A DNA stretch of 64,000 nucleotides. Source: Phyllobacterium trifolii (GTDB taxonomy: Bacteria > Pseudomonadota > Alphaproteobacteria > Rhizobiales > Rhizobiaceae). The notes under the pieces were generated by a model. The model did no database searches, was not told where the DNA came from, and saw only the letters and a program-made list of their open reading frames with translations. Shown piece after piece: positions 47,750-55,759 of the stretch. Each line of letters opens with the position of its first letter. Position 1 is the stretch's first letter. A program made the translations under genes and the position numbers. Location of the stretch: contig NZ_JACHXN010000001.1 in assembly GCF_014192095.1 (NCBI RefSeq), forward strand, positions 1 to 64,000, given 5' to 3'.

Positions 47750-50293
47750 CTACCACTTGACGGTCAGGCCGATATTGCCCTCGAATATCTTCTGTTCGGC
47801 GCCCTCGACGTCGAACGTGTAATCTGCCACGGCAAATGCGCTGACCTTTTCGGTAAAGTTGTGCACGATACCCGCGCCGAGTTCCAGCGAAGTCGACTCG
47901 CCTTCTGTGGTAATTGCATCCGGGCCAAAGAGCACTGAGTCCGTGGTGCTGAAACCGTGCCACAAATTGGCCTTGACGTAGGGCTGGAACAGCCCGGCCG
48001 AAGTTTGATATTTTCCCTGCATCCGGAAACCGAGCCGGCCTGTGAAGCCGTCATCGCTATCGAATCCGACATCGGAAAAGGCATCGGATTGATCGTCAAG
48101 CGAGATGTTCTGCCATATGATCTGTGCCTGCGGCTCGATGGTCCAGCTTTCCGACAGCGGGATCGGGTAACCGCCTTCCAGCGATGCGGTAAAGCCCGTG
48201 CCGTCGATATCGATACCGACACCGCGTTCGGAGGTCGCATCGCCGCCGAACCACGATCCCATCAAAACGCCGTCCAGGTACCACCCACCAGGGCCGATAT
48301 GCGTCCAGTAGCCGCCGAAGCTCGTCGTATCAAGATTGAGGCTGCCGACATTCACACCGTTCCACCCGACCGCCTGGCCTTTGACATCCGCGTCGAGATT
48401 CGAATACCCGAAGAACAGACCGGCTATATCGCGATGTCCGTTGTCGTGCTGCCAGCCGAGAATATCGAGACCTGCTTGTATGCCGTAGAGGTTCCCGTCA
48501 ATGGATGGATCAACGGTTCCATCCCAGCTCTGCTCGGTCGATTGCCCGAAGGCGCGGCCCCAGGCGGCGGAGAAGTTCTCGCGCGAGTTGACAACACCCT
48601 GTTCGCCCCGTCTCTCGTGGAATGTCCCGAGCGTTACCAGTGCGGTTTGACGCGCAGCCGGCGGCAAAGCGGAATAGAGAGGAACCTCTTCACGATATAG
48701 CGGAATTGATTCACCCGGATCCGCATGCACAGGTGTTGCGCCAGCATTGGGTGGTTCCACACCCGGTCCAGGCGGTGCGATCTCGCCAGGTTCGGGGTCG
48801 GTTATTGCTGCAGCAATGCTGCCTGGCAACAGCGATGACCGAAGATACCAGTTCTCCGCCGATCCCGCGGACACACCGCCCTTGAAGAGCGCGTATTCGA
48901 AGGCACCTGCCGCAACGGAATTGCTCAGGCTGAACGCGGATGCACTGGTGGTTGCACCGTTGACAGCCTGAACAACGAGAATGCCATCCTGTACAGTGCT
49001 GGCGCCGGCTCCGTCTAGATTGGTCACCGCAAGCCCGGTCGCTCCAGCGGCTGTGCCGCCGGAAATCACGAATTTGTCGGAAGCCGACGAATCAGCGCCG
49101 AGCACCGTCTGCAAGCGGATCGCGCCGCCGCTGCCCGTATAATTGCCAAGGACGGTGAACGTATCGGTTGCGCCACTCGAACCATTGGTGAGATCAATGG
49201 TCCCTGCATTGGTCACATTGACCAGTTGCCCCGCCGCGAAAGGCGCGATTGCAGCATTGACCCCGTTGCCCGCGAGCAGCGTGCTTGTACCATCGATCGA
49301 AAAGCTGCCGGTTGCCGTTCCGCTGTCACCAACCACGAAATTGCTGTCGAGCGTGAAGGCGGAACTGTTCGTGAGCGCGACGTTTTCCCAATTCACATAA
49401 CGGCCGGACGTCGTCGCCGTCGTGTTGGAAAAGGTCAGCGTATCCGTTCCGGCACCAGCATTGATCGACGGTGTCGAAGAGATGGTTGCCTCGGTGAGAT
49501 TCTGCAGTGTTCCGGTGTCATTGCCCGCGCCGAGATTGATCGCCCCGCCGATCGTACCTGCCGTATCCCACGTAAACTGATCATTGCCGCCTGCCGTGGT
49601 GACCGTGCTGCCGATGGAGCCGCCGGAGATGAAGATGCGGTTGTCCCCGCTGCCGAGATCAACGAATGTGCCGATTGAACCACCCGAAAGTATCAGCAAG
49701 TCGCGGCCTTGCGTTGCAATCACAAAGCGGTCGATGACACCGCCCGACATGCGCATTTCATTGTTGGCCTGCTCGAGATTGACTTCGCCGATCTGCCCGC
49801 CCGTCATCGTGAAGAAATCGCCGGCAAAGAACTGACCGATAATCCGGCCGCCGCTGACTGTCGCCGTGTCGAGTTCGCTGCCCTGCTCCACTCTTTGAAC
49901 CACACCTCCGGTCATGACGAAATTATCGACACCGCCATTCTGGAAAATTGTGCCGTTGACCGTACCACCATTCAGCTGAAGACTGTCGTTACCCCCGCCC
50001 TCACTGAGATCGCCGTTGATCGTGCCGGAATTGATTACGACGGTATCGACCCCGGTACCGAATGTGACTGGTCCCGTAATCGCGCCAGTGCCTCCCGTAG
50101 GAAGTGTAAGCGAGTTGTTCCCGCCCGTATCCGTCAAGGGTCCGCCGATCCCGCTGTCGCAAATATAAACGTCGTTTCCTGCTGTGGAGACGAGGTTACA
50201 AGCTGCAGATGCGGTTTGATTGGATACGGAGAGTGTTATGAGGGAAACAGAAGAAAGCCAGAAGATTCGTGTAAAAAGCTTAGACGACTTCAT
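47750..50293 (-). CDS. Autotransporter (type V secretion) adhesin-like protein
   Basis: An 847-residue protein. It begins with a signal peptide (about 1-30). The passenger (31 to about 480) contains many short repeats of the SGGxIGxxxxxxGxD kind, such as NNEMRMSGGVIDRFV and DNRIFISGGSIGST, which predict a right-handed beta helix. A proline-rich linker (GEIAPPGPGVEPPNAG) follows. The C-terminal 280 residues form a beta-barrel ending in NIGLTVKW with the terminal aromatic residue required for outer-membrane assembly. The ATG is preceded by GGGGGAATTAC. Confidence 0.9.
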   Translation of the reverse strand: MKSSKLFTRIFWLSSVSLITLSVSNQTASAACNLVSTAGNDVYICDSGIGGPLTDTGGNNSLTLPTGGTGAITGPVTFGTGVDTVVINSGTINGDLSEGGGNDSLQLNGGTVNGTIFQNGGVDNFVMTGGVVQRVEQGSELDTATVSGGRIIGQFFAGDFFTMTGGQIGEVNLEQANNEMRMSGGVIDRFVIATQGRDLLILSGGSIGTFVDLGSGDNRIFISGGSIGSTVTTAGGNDQFTWDTAGTIGGAINLGAGNDTGTLQNLTEATISSTPSINAGAGTDTLTFSNTTATTSGRYVNWENVALTNSSAFTLDSNFVVGDSGTATGSFSIDGTSTLLAGNGVNAAIAPFAAGQLVNVTNAGTIDLTNGSSGATDTFTVLGNYTGSGGAIRLQTVLGADSSASDKFVISGGTAAGATGLAVTNLDGAGASTVQDGILVVQAVNGATTSASAFSLSNSVAAGAFEYALFKGGVSAGSAENWYLRSSLLPGSIAAAITDPEPGEIAPPGPGVEPPNAGATPVHADPGESIPLYREEVPLYSALPPAARQTALVTLGTFHERRGEQGVVNSRENFSAAWGRAFGQSTEQSWDGTVDPSIDGNLYGIQAGLDILGWQHDNGHRDIAGLFFGYSNLDADVKGQAVGWNGVNVGSLNLDTTSFGGYWTHIGPGGWYLDGVLMGSWFGGDATSERGVGIDIDGTGFTASLEGGYPIPLSESWTIEPQAQIIWQNISLDDQSDAFSDVGFDSDDGFTGRLGFRMQGKYQTSAGLFQPYVKANLWHGFSTTDSVLFGPDAITTEGESTSLELGAGIVHNFTEKVSAFAVADYTFDVEGAEQKIFEGNIGLTVKW

Positions 50294-50648
50294 GTAATTC
50301 CCCCTATAGCGATCATATGATAAGGGATTGCCAACTACCCAAAGCAGTCCCCGCGACCAAACAACGATATCGGCAAGTGCAGGCTAGTTTCACATCGAAG
50401 GGTGTGCAACCCATGGTTTAATGTAAGCACACTGAACTTTACCAGTGTGGTAAATTGGTCTCACTTTTGTACGCCGGAAGACTTTAAACTTGGCGTTCGT
50501 TAACAAAATATTCTTTTGTATTACGAATTTTCGCTCCGATCAGATCAGCTCGAGTCCAAAGTGGGCGCTCTTATTTCCGGATTTGACTGCCTGTTGATAT
50601 TCCGTTGTAATCGAAATAGAAGCGCATGGACTGACCGGAGAGCACACG
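50294..50648. other. 355-base divergent intergenic region with a palindrome
   Basis: It separates the autotransporter (minus) from the 81-residue membrane protein (plus). TTTACCAGTGTGGTAAA (50438-50454) is a perfect palindrome with six-base arms and overlaps a second dyad CACACTG/CAGTGTG (50428-50449). Both look like an operator. A near-EcfG element (GGAAG, N17, CGTT) lies at 50476-50501. Confidence 0.45.
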
Positions 50649-50894
50649 ATGGACCGCTACGAAACCTTCGCGACCTGGATCTTCATCGTCTTCGGTGCAC
50701 TCATCATTGCCGGGCTGATGGCCTTCGCGATTACTACCGCTGACAAACCTGCTTTTCTTTTCGCGCTGGCTTCCGCATGCGCCGCATTTTTTCTTGGCTT
50801 CGCCGTGATTTTCGATCAGCCCCGGCTTTATGGATTGATTTTGTTTGTGTCGGTAGCGCTGATCGCGGCCTCAATCACTGCCATCGTGACCTGA
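50649..50894 (+). CDS. Small membrane protein, 81 residues (paralogue A)
   Basis: Three predicted membrane helices, with conserved blocks VVFGALII/IVFGALII, FAVIFDQPRLYGL and a C-terminal ALIAASITAIV. It shares length and about half its residues with the protein at 54.9 kb, so the two are paralogues. Ribosome site is weak (GGAGAGCACACG). Function unknown. Confidence 0.8.
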   Translation: MDRYETFATWIFIVFGALIIAGLMAFAITTADKPAFLFALASACAAFFLGFAVIFDQPRLYGLILFVSVALIAASITAIVT

Positions 50895-50896
50895 TT

Positions 50897-51433
50897 TTAC
50901 TCCAGCGTGCTGATCTGGCGATAGGCGCCATGCCAATAGATTAACGGTTCGGCGTTGTGACGCAGCGTCACTGCCCTCACCCTGCCGATCAGGATGCCAT
51001 GCGAATGCCGCTCGATAGCATCGTCGAGTTCGCAATCGAGCACCGCTAGTGCATTGACCAGCGCCATCGTCCCTGTGCTGAGCTCCCGCCAATCTGCACC
51101 TTGATAGCGTTCCACGCCCTTCTGACCGTTCCTCCCGGAAAAACTGTCGGCCACATGACGCTGATCGTGTGCCAGCATATTGACGCAGAAGCTGCCGTGC
51201 CGCTGCAGGACCGGCCAGGATGAAGACGCGCGATTGATGCTGACGATCACCGAGGGCGGATCTATAGCCAATGACGAGACCGACGTCGAAGTGAAGCCGG
51301 TGCGGTCGGCGCCACGTCCAACTGTAATGACGCTCACAGCCGCCGCCAGGTGCCGCATCGAATCCTTGAACAGGTCGGCGTCTACGGTTAGCTCGTGGTG
51401 GGCCAAACGCGCCACGCTTGGAAAAATGGACAT
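50897..51433 (-). CDS. Flavin reductase-like protein
   Basis: A 178-residue protein of the FMN-binding split-barrel flavin reductase family. Typical blocks are MRHLAAAVSVITVG, GFTSTSVSSLAIDPPSVIVS and the C-terminal GRVRAVTLRHNAEPLIYW. It would supply reduced FMN to a monooxygenase. No partner monooxygenase is adjacent. It is convergent with the small membrane protein gene. Confidence 0.88.
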   Translation of the reverse strand: MSIFPSVARLAHHELTVDADLFKDSMRHLAAAVSVITVGRGADRTGFTSTSVSSLAIDPPSVIVSINRASSSWPVLQRHGSFCVNMLAHDQRHVADSFSGRNGQKGVERYQGADWRELSTGTMALVNALAVLDCELDDAIERHSHGILIGRVRAVTLRHNAEPLIYWHGAYRQISTLE

Positions 51434-51808
51434 TCATTTCCTCGTTCATTGGATTGTCGCGAACCGCCGCCGGGATGCGAAGGAAGACTCTTATCCTGCA
51501 TTGCAACACATCAGGCGTGCCTCGAACCAGACCGCTCTTTGCTCCGGTCGGCCACATTTGGCGATTTTGTTTTGCGATTTTCGCAGATTTCCAGAAATCG
51601 ATTTCAACGGATGCGAGTGCCGGATTTCATCCGCAACTATCGACAGAGCCATCCCGTTTCGTAATCGCACAGCTTGTGGAAAATAGTTCCACGAATTCCG
51701 GCGTTAGCGCAAAACTCTACCTGTTAGGCGCAGAGAATTATAATCTCTATCGTGTTAATCGTGTATGGAATGTCGGAAGATGGTCGCTCGGCAACGAGGA
51801 TAGTCCTG
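51434..51808. other. 375-base gap with no gene seen
   Basis: Upstream of the flavin reductase gene on the minus strand and of a small ORF on the plus strand. Open frames here lack ribosome sites. No repeat was noticed. Confidence 0.3.
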
Positions 51809-51952
51809 ATGGCTTCAACAGATTACACCAGCACGCGCAATTCGCCCGAGGGTGTTCGCCATTCCGTGAGGGGTCGCGCCCTTGGTGTGATACTGTTTGT
51901 GACTGCCTTTGCGTTTCATGTGGCGGTCCTTTTCAACCTGCTGCCGTCATAG
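51809..51952 (+). CDS. Small membrane protein, 47 residues
   Basis: The frame from ATG 51809 has AGGA eight bases upstream. The product starts MASTDYTSTRNSPEG and has one C-terminal helix LGVILFVTAFAFHVAVLF. It is too short for the usual size cut-offs. Its position before a probable sRNA makes it plausible, but conservation is unknown. Confidence 0.5.
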   Translation: MASTDYTSTRNSPEGVRHSVRGRALGVILFVTAFAFHVAVLFNLLPS

Positions 51953-52033
51953 TTTCAGGCCTTCGACTTCCGATAATTTTGTTCGAATAATTTTGCTGGC
52001 AACCGGAACCAACGTACACTTGAAACATTTCTA

Positions 52034-52116
52034 TGTTACTGGTCCCAAACCAGTCTTGGCTTAACCCCACAAAGCCAACATGACCCAATCCTCATGCCCC
52101 TTGAGGATTGGGTTTT
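52034..52116 (+). ncRNA. Candidate small RNA with three C-rich-loop hairpins
   Basis: Three adjacent perfect hairpins are visible: ACTGG (52038-52042) pairs with CCAGT (52050-52054), loop TCCCAAA; TGGCTT (52057-52062) pairs with AAGCCA (52072-52077), loop AACCCCACA; and the 11-bp stem 52084-52094 / 52102-52112, loop TGCCCCT, followed by TTTT. The first promoter-like element is GGAAC at 52005, 16-base spacer, then CATT (one mismatch to EcfG). All three loops carry CCC(C), which can pair with ribosome-binding sites. Candidate, unconfirmed. Confidence 0.6.
52084..52116 (+). terminator. Rho-independent terminator
   Basis: CCCAATCCTCA, 7-base loop, TGAGGATTGGG, TTTT. It is a perfect 11-bp stem with a T-run and ends the candidate sRNA above. 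Confidence 0.9.
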
Positions 52117-52154
52117 CTGCATGAGCTGAACAGCAATCGTGAGTGGAGAAAACA

Positions 52155-52313
52155 ATGTCGATTGAAGATGCCAAACATGCGATCGAAGCAGCCATTCATA
52201 GCGGTGATTTCAAAAGTATGGGCGTGGCTGTCTTCAAGGCAATCAATGCCCTGGAGCAAAGAATCAAACGGCTTGAAGAAGAAAGCGAACGTAGCAAGGC
52301 AAATTTAAGATAG
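52155..52313 (+). CDS. Small conserved helical protein, 52 residues
   Basis: ATG 52155 has GTGGAG six bases upstream. The protein (MSIEDAKHAIEAAIHSG...) is acidic then basic, with a C-terminal coiled-coil LEQRIKRLEEESERSK. It resembles small uncharacterised rhizobial proteins. It follows a strong terminator and so has its own promoter, or depends on readthrough. Confidence 0.6.
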   Translation: MSIEDAKHAIEAAIHSGDFKSMGVAVFKAINALEQRIKRLEEESERSKANLR

Positions 52314-52365
52314 AGTTTTACCATCTGAACCTTGAAATTTTCGCGATATGTGCTAGCATTTTTGT

Positions 52366-52498
52366 AGGTTGAGTGTTGCGGTACCTTGAGCCTGCGCCGC
52401 ACTGAAACGATGCGCGATATTCTTATCCAGAGTCCAGTTTGTTAGAGCCAAATCAAGCCTCAACTTGCGAAACCCCTACCGGTCCCGGCAGGGGTTTT
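52366..52498 (+). ncRNA. Second candidate small RNA
   Basis: A promoter-like CTTGAA (52331-52336) and CTAGCA (52353-52358), 16 bases apart, precede a 130-base non-coding stretch that ends in a long terminator stem (AAACCCCT...AGGGGTTT, 52470-52498). A GCGG/CCGC hairpin lies inside. It may be a rhizobial trans-acting sRNA, but I cannot assign a family. Confidence 0.5.
52470..52498 (+). terminator. Rho-independent terminator
   Basis: AAACCCCT / AGGGGTTTT with the inner CCGG-TC-CCGG dyad gives a long GC-rich stem followed by Ts. Confidence 0.85.
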
Positions 52499-52561
52499 GC
52501 TTGTGTACTGTGAAGTGTCATAACACCAGCTTAGCCGACTAATCGGCCACGTTTCCCTTTG

Positions 52562-53011
52562 CTAACTCTCTGTCAGGATCGACTGGATATCCGTGAGCGG
52601 GTGATTGGTCAGGGTTTTCGGGATTTCACTGACTATCCTGTCGGAGACTTCCTTGTGAAACTCCAGGCGCATTTCGCCGAGCACCAGCGGTGGAGCAATC
52701 ACAACCAGCCGTTCGAAATCTCCCTTATGGGCATGGCTATAGAGTGCGTCGGCCACTTCCTTGGCAAATCGCTTCTTGGAAATCTCATGCCAGTCCGTGT
52801 CCTCGACAGCACTGCGGTGCGGGCTTGGTCCGTCATTGAAACGCCCCGGCCTGTCGCTTCCCTGTTCTCGTGTCGCCGGATTCGACTGATGCATTTCATG
52901 GATGGTGCTGAGTTGGACATGCTTCATATCGTTTTCATTTCGGAGAAACAGTGCTTTTTCCCCATCGGCGACGACGATCCAGGTCTTTTTGTTTAAAACG
53001 ATGTTGGCCAT
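52562..53011 (-). CDS. Host-attachment-like protein
   Basis: A 149-residue protein similar to the small "host attachment" family of rhizobia. It begins MANIVLNKKTWIVVADGEKA and has a helical C-terminus with SHAHKGDFERLVVIAPPLVL. ATG 53011 has GGGAG six bases upstream. An exact EcfG-type promoter lies about 120 bases upstream, so it is probably stress-induced. Confidence 0.82.
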   Translation of the reverse strand: MANIVLNKKTWIVVADGEKALFLRNENDMKHVQLSTIHEMHQSNPATREQGSDRPGRFNDGPSPHRSAVEDTDWHEISKKRFAKEVADALYSHAHKGDFERLVVIAPPLVLGEMRLEFHKEVSDRIVSEIPKTLTNHPLTDIQSILTES

Positions 53012-53129
53012 CTCAAGCTCCCTTCGCCATACATTTATCAAAGGCTTTCTTCATGGGAGCTTCCTTTCACTTTCAGTTTGTCGTTTAGCGACAATGAGAC
53101 CGCAATTGCTGCGGCCACGATAAAAAAAC

Positions 53130-53154
53130 AACGCTGGCGAGTAAGAGAGGTTCC
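53130..53154 (-). promoter_or_regulatory. EcfG-type general stress promoter
   Basis: On the minus strand GGAAC (53154-53150), 16-base spacer, CGTT (53133-53130). Exact match to the consensus. It reads toward the host-attachment-like gene. Confidence 0.75.
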
Positions 53155-53158
53155 GATC

Positions 53159-53347
53159 TCATAGGGATCGTTGCCTCCTGGCGTAATAAAGGAGTCCCGC
53201 ACCAATCGCGATCGTCAGCAACCCTATGGCGATCCATCGCGTTTGACCCACCATGAAGCTACCGCCGAGAACACTGAGGCCCTGAAGCGCCCAGATTGCT
53301 CCCGTGAGGATTAGAAGCACGGCAACGATAGACAGGATGGTTTTCAT
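53159..53347 (-). CDS. Small membrane protein, 62 residues
   Basis: Two helices, LSIVAVLLILTGAIWALQG and WIAIGLLTIAIGAGLLYYAR, with a short loop GSFMVGQTR. Such proteins are widespread and uncharacterised. A GAGGCGGAC ribosome site precedes the ATG. It lies immediately upstream of the EcfG promoter of the next gene. Confidence 0.72.
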   Translation of the reverse strand: MKTILSIVAVLLILTGAIWALQGLSVLGGSFMVGQTRWIAIGLLTIAIGAGLLYYARRQRSL

Positions 53348-53524
53348 TTGGTCCGCCTCTTATCAGGTTGCGTTTTCATTCTTGCACCATCAAGGCGGGA
53401 TGAAAACATTTTATGAGACACGCGCTGTTTCCATCAGATTTATGAGGTCACGACCTAATGTCTGTCTGGATTTGTCGATTGGCGGCTGATAGACCTCGTT
53501 GCAAAGCAGGGAGGCTGAAATTCT

Positions 53525-53890
53525 ATGACTGCATTGACGATTATCGTTGAATTCGAAACGCACGAAGGCCGCGAAGAGGAATTCATTGCGCTCATCCGCG
53601 AACATGCCCGCAAGACACTGGAAGAAGAACCCGGTTGTCTGCGTTTCGAGGTCATCAAACCCATCGAGCGCAATGGAACACCCATCGCCAACAAGGTCAT
53701 GGTCAACGAACTCTACGCAAATGAAGCGGCGGTGACGGCCCATGAGAATAATCCGCGCCTCCCCAGGGTGCGGGCGGCAAATGCGCCCTTGCTCAAGTCC
53801 AGCAGGTTGATCCTGGCACAATCATTGACCGGCAAGGCACCCGAGGAAGGCTTGACGCCGCAGCAGCTGAACGCCAGCAATGACGACTAG
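53525..53890 (+). CDS. Antibiotic biosynthesis monooxygenase (ABM) family protein
   Basis: A 121-residue dimeric ferredoxin-like fold protein of the ABM/YgiN type. TIIVEFETHEGREEEFIALI and EEPGCLRFEVIKP are typical, as is ELYANEAAVTAHENN. Some members are quinol or heme monooxygenases. GGGAGG precedes the ATG. Isolated between stress genes. Confidence 0.87.
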   Translation: MTALTIIVEFETHEGREEEFIALIREHARKTLEEEPGCLRFEVIKPIERNGTPIANKVMVNELYANEAAVTAHENNPRLPRVRAANAPLLKSSRLILAQSLTGKAPEEGLTPQQLNASNDD

Positions 53891-54001
53891 AGCCGGATAA
53901 CTTTGAACGAAAGTTCTATGACATGATCATAAAAAATGTGCGATGACTGTGTTCCGCCATTCAACAGCAACCTGATCAAGCCGTACCGGAAGACTAAAAC
54001 G

Positions 54002-54232
54002 ATGACGAGATTGGCTCTGGCTTTCCTGCTGCCTTGCACCCTTGCGATGTCTGGTTGTGGCGCAATGCGCTGGATGAGCGAAGCGCCGCAAAACGCGTCC
54101 AGCTGTGCCGGCTGGAACAAAATCAGGATCAAGCCGGAAACGGCGGTTTATCTTGTGAAGAACGATTTTTCCGCCAGCATAGATATCGATTCGCACAATC
54201 TCAACGGTCAGAGAAACGGCTGCTGGAAATAG
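54002..54232 (+). CDS. Small Rz1-like lipoprotein
   Basis: A 76-residue lipoprotein: signal MTRLALAFLLPCTLAMSGC with lipobox. The mature domain has SCAGWNKIRIKPETA and DSHNLNGQRNGCW, resembling phage-derived Rz1-like proteins of rhizobia. ATG 54002 follows GGAAGACTAAAACG. It may be a domesticated phage spanin relic. Confidence 0.62.
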   Translation: MTRLALAFLLPCTLAMSGCGAMRWMSEAPQNASSCAGWNKIRIKPETAVYLVKNDFSASIDIDSHNLNGQRNGCWK

Positions 54233-54251
54233 TCCGCTGAATGCCGTAGTC

Positions 54252-54276
54252 GGAACCAAACGCCATAAATCACGTT
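54252..54276 (+). promoter_or_regulatory. EcfG-type general stress promoter
   Basis: GGAAC (54252-54256), 16-base spacer, CGTT (54273-54276), 34 bases before the DUF883 gene start. Exact match to the consensus and ideal spacing to the gene. Confidence 0.82.
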
Positions 54277-54309
54277 CCCCTTTCTCTACTTATGGAAAGG
54301 ATTACTGAA

Positions 54310-54618
54310 ATGGCAACGAATACAACCAAAGTTCAGGCTATGGCTGAAAAGGATCTGGAAAACCAGGTTGCGGCGTTGCGCAAGCAGCTGGCGACAATCA
54401 GCAAATCGCTTTCCGAACACGGCTATGAACTTTATGAAAATGGCGACTCTGCCTACGAGGCGGTGAAGAAGAGCAGCCGAAAAGCGGCACGCTTCGTCGG
54501 CGAGGAAGCGCACATGGTCAGTGAAAAAGCCAGGGAGAACCCGATGACCGCGGTCGCCATCGTTTCTGCCGTCGCCGGCATAGGTCTCCTGGCAGGACTA
54601 AGCGCTTATCGGCGTTAA
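54310..54618 (+). CDS. DUF883/ElaB-YqjD family membrane-anchored protein
   Basis: A 102-residue protein. The N-terminal half is a charged coiled coil (KDLENQVAALRKQLATI) and the C-terminus is a single membrane anchor (TAVAIVSAVAGIGLLAGLSA) ending YRR. E. coli members bind ribosomes in stationary phase. An exact EcfG promoter just upstream supports stress induction. ATG 54310 is preferred to ATG 54292. Confidence 0.85.
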   Translation: MATNTTKVQAMAEKDLENQVAALRKQLATISKSLSEHGYELYENGDSAYEAVKKSSRKAARFVGEEAHMVSEKARENPMTAVAIVSAVAGIGLLAGLSAYRR

Positions 54619-54723
54619 AGACCAAGCCTTGAAATTCAAGGGCACGCTTCATATATAGCGTTTAGAAATTCGTCTCCGCTTTTGACCACGGATGTACTGG
54701 CACTGGCGTTGAGGCGAATTCGG

Positions 54724-54749
54724 AAGGTCGGGAATTCCCGGCCTTTTTT
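54724..54749 (+). terminator. Rho-independent terminator
   Basis: AAGGTCGGG, AATT, CCCGGCCTT then TTTT. Likely ends the DUF883 transcript. Confidence 0.8.
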
Positions 54750-54905
54750 GTTGCCTATAGCACACACGACCCTATCCGAGTGCGGTGCGGCAGTGTCTCA
54801 GGTTGCTTTCGGAGGCGCGAACGGTCTATGTAGGGCTCACTATCTGCCTGATCATTCATCAGGTTAAGGACATTCCGTTATACGTTCTGAGAGTGAGCTG
54901 CCCGA

Positions 54906-55151
54906 ATGGACAATTTTGAGAAATACGCCCTGGCTCTTATGGTCGTATTCGGCGCCCTTATCATCGGCGGTCTCATGGCCGTCAACATTGCATGGGCCCA
55001 CAAGGCAGGCTTTCTCTACGCTCTCGGTGCCGCAGTGGTGGTTTGGTCTGCCGGTTTCGCGGTCCTTTTTGACAAGCCGCGGGTCTACGGTCTCCTGTTG
55101 TTATGTGCGATTGCTCTCATCACGGCCTCTATCGTTGTTATCGTTCGATAA
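54906..55151 (+). CDS. Small membrane protein, 81 residues (paralogue B)
   Basis: Same length and layout as the protein at 50.65 kb: MDNFEKYALALMVVFGALII, GFAVLFDKPRVYGLLLL, ALITASIVVIV. Three membrane helices. Ribosome site is weak. The two copies lie 4 kb apart in the same orientation, flanking the stress-gene run. Confidence 0.8.
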   Translation: MDNFEKYALALMVVFGALIIGGLMAVNIAWAHKAGFLYALGAAVVVWSAGFAVLFDKPRVYGLLLLCAIALITASIVVIVR

Positions 55152-55187
55152 ATCGGGGGGACGTTTAGGCGTGTTACCCGGATAATA

Positions 55188-55202
55188 TGAAACTGGCTTT
55201 CA
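55188..55202 (+). promoter_or_regulatory. IRO box (RirA-type operator)
   Basis: TGA-N9-TCA, inside a longer perfect 12-bp-arm palindrome GATAATATGAAA-CTGGC-TTTCATATTATC (55181-55209). This matches the iron-responsive operator bound by RirA, suggesting autoregulation of rirA. Confidence 0.7.
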
Positions 55203-55219
55203 TATTATCGTTTACTTTA

Positions 55220-55236
55220 TCAAGAATAATTCTAAA
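55220..55236 (+). promoter_or_regulatory. ICE box (Irr-type operator)
   Basis: TCAAGAA-TAA-TTCTAAA matches the Irr iron-control element in most positions (TTTAGAA-N3-TTCTAAA). It lies 55 bases before rirA and suggests repression by Irr when iron is low. Confidence 0.62.
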
Positions 55237-55290
55237 CTGCGGCCAGATTGAATGTGCAGGCCTGGATTTCAGGTTGAAAGAGATATTCCC

Positions 55291-55752
55291 ATGCGACTGA
55301 CCAGACAGACGAACTACGCCATCCGAATTCTTATGTACTGTGCCGCCAATGAAGGCAATCTCAGCAGAATCGGTGAAATCGCCCAAGCCTATACGGTTTC
55401 CGAACTTTTCCTGTTCAAGATCCTCCAGCCGTTGGTCGAGAACGGTTTCATCGAAACCGTGCGCGGCCGCAATGGTGGCGTGAAGCTTGGAAAACCGGCC
55501 AAGGACATTACCCTCTTCGACGTCGTGCGCGTGACTGAGGAAAACTTCGCCATGGCGGAGTGCTTCGAAAACGATGCCGCCGACTGCCCGCTGATCGACA
55601 GCTGCGGATTGAATGCGGCGTTGCGCAAGGCGCTCAATGCATTCTTTGAGGTGCTCTCCCAATTCACGATCGAGGACATCGTCGACAAGCGCGATGTGCG
55701 TGCTCTGCTCGGGATCGACATACTCACCCCGCGGCTCGCGACGGCCAGCTGA
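55291..55752 (+). CDS. rirA: Rrf2-family iron regulator RirA
   Basis: This 153-residue protein has an N-terminal winged helix (MRLTRQTNYAIRILMYCAAN, then TVSELFLFKILQPL and GRNGGVKLGKP). The three cluster-binding cysteines are in MAECFENDAADCPLIDSCG near residue 90. RirA represses iron-uptake genes when iron and Fe-S clusters are plentiful. The start at ATG 55291 is fixed by the conserved N-terminus MRLTRQTNYA. Confidence 0.95.
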   Translation: MRLTRQTNYAIRILMYCAANEGNLSRIGEIAQAYTVSELFLFKILQPLVENGFIETVRGRNGGVKLGKPAKDITLFDVVRVTEENFAMAECFENDAADCPLIDSCGLNAALRKALNAFFEVLSQFTIEDIVDKRDVRALLGIDILTPRLATAS

Positions 55753-55759
55753 AGCGAGT

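Noticed and set aside
55181-55209. Palindrome upstream of rirA taken as a terminator
   Set aside because: There is no T-run and the centre matches the IRO box, so an operator is the better reading.
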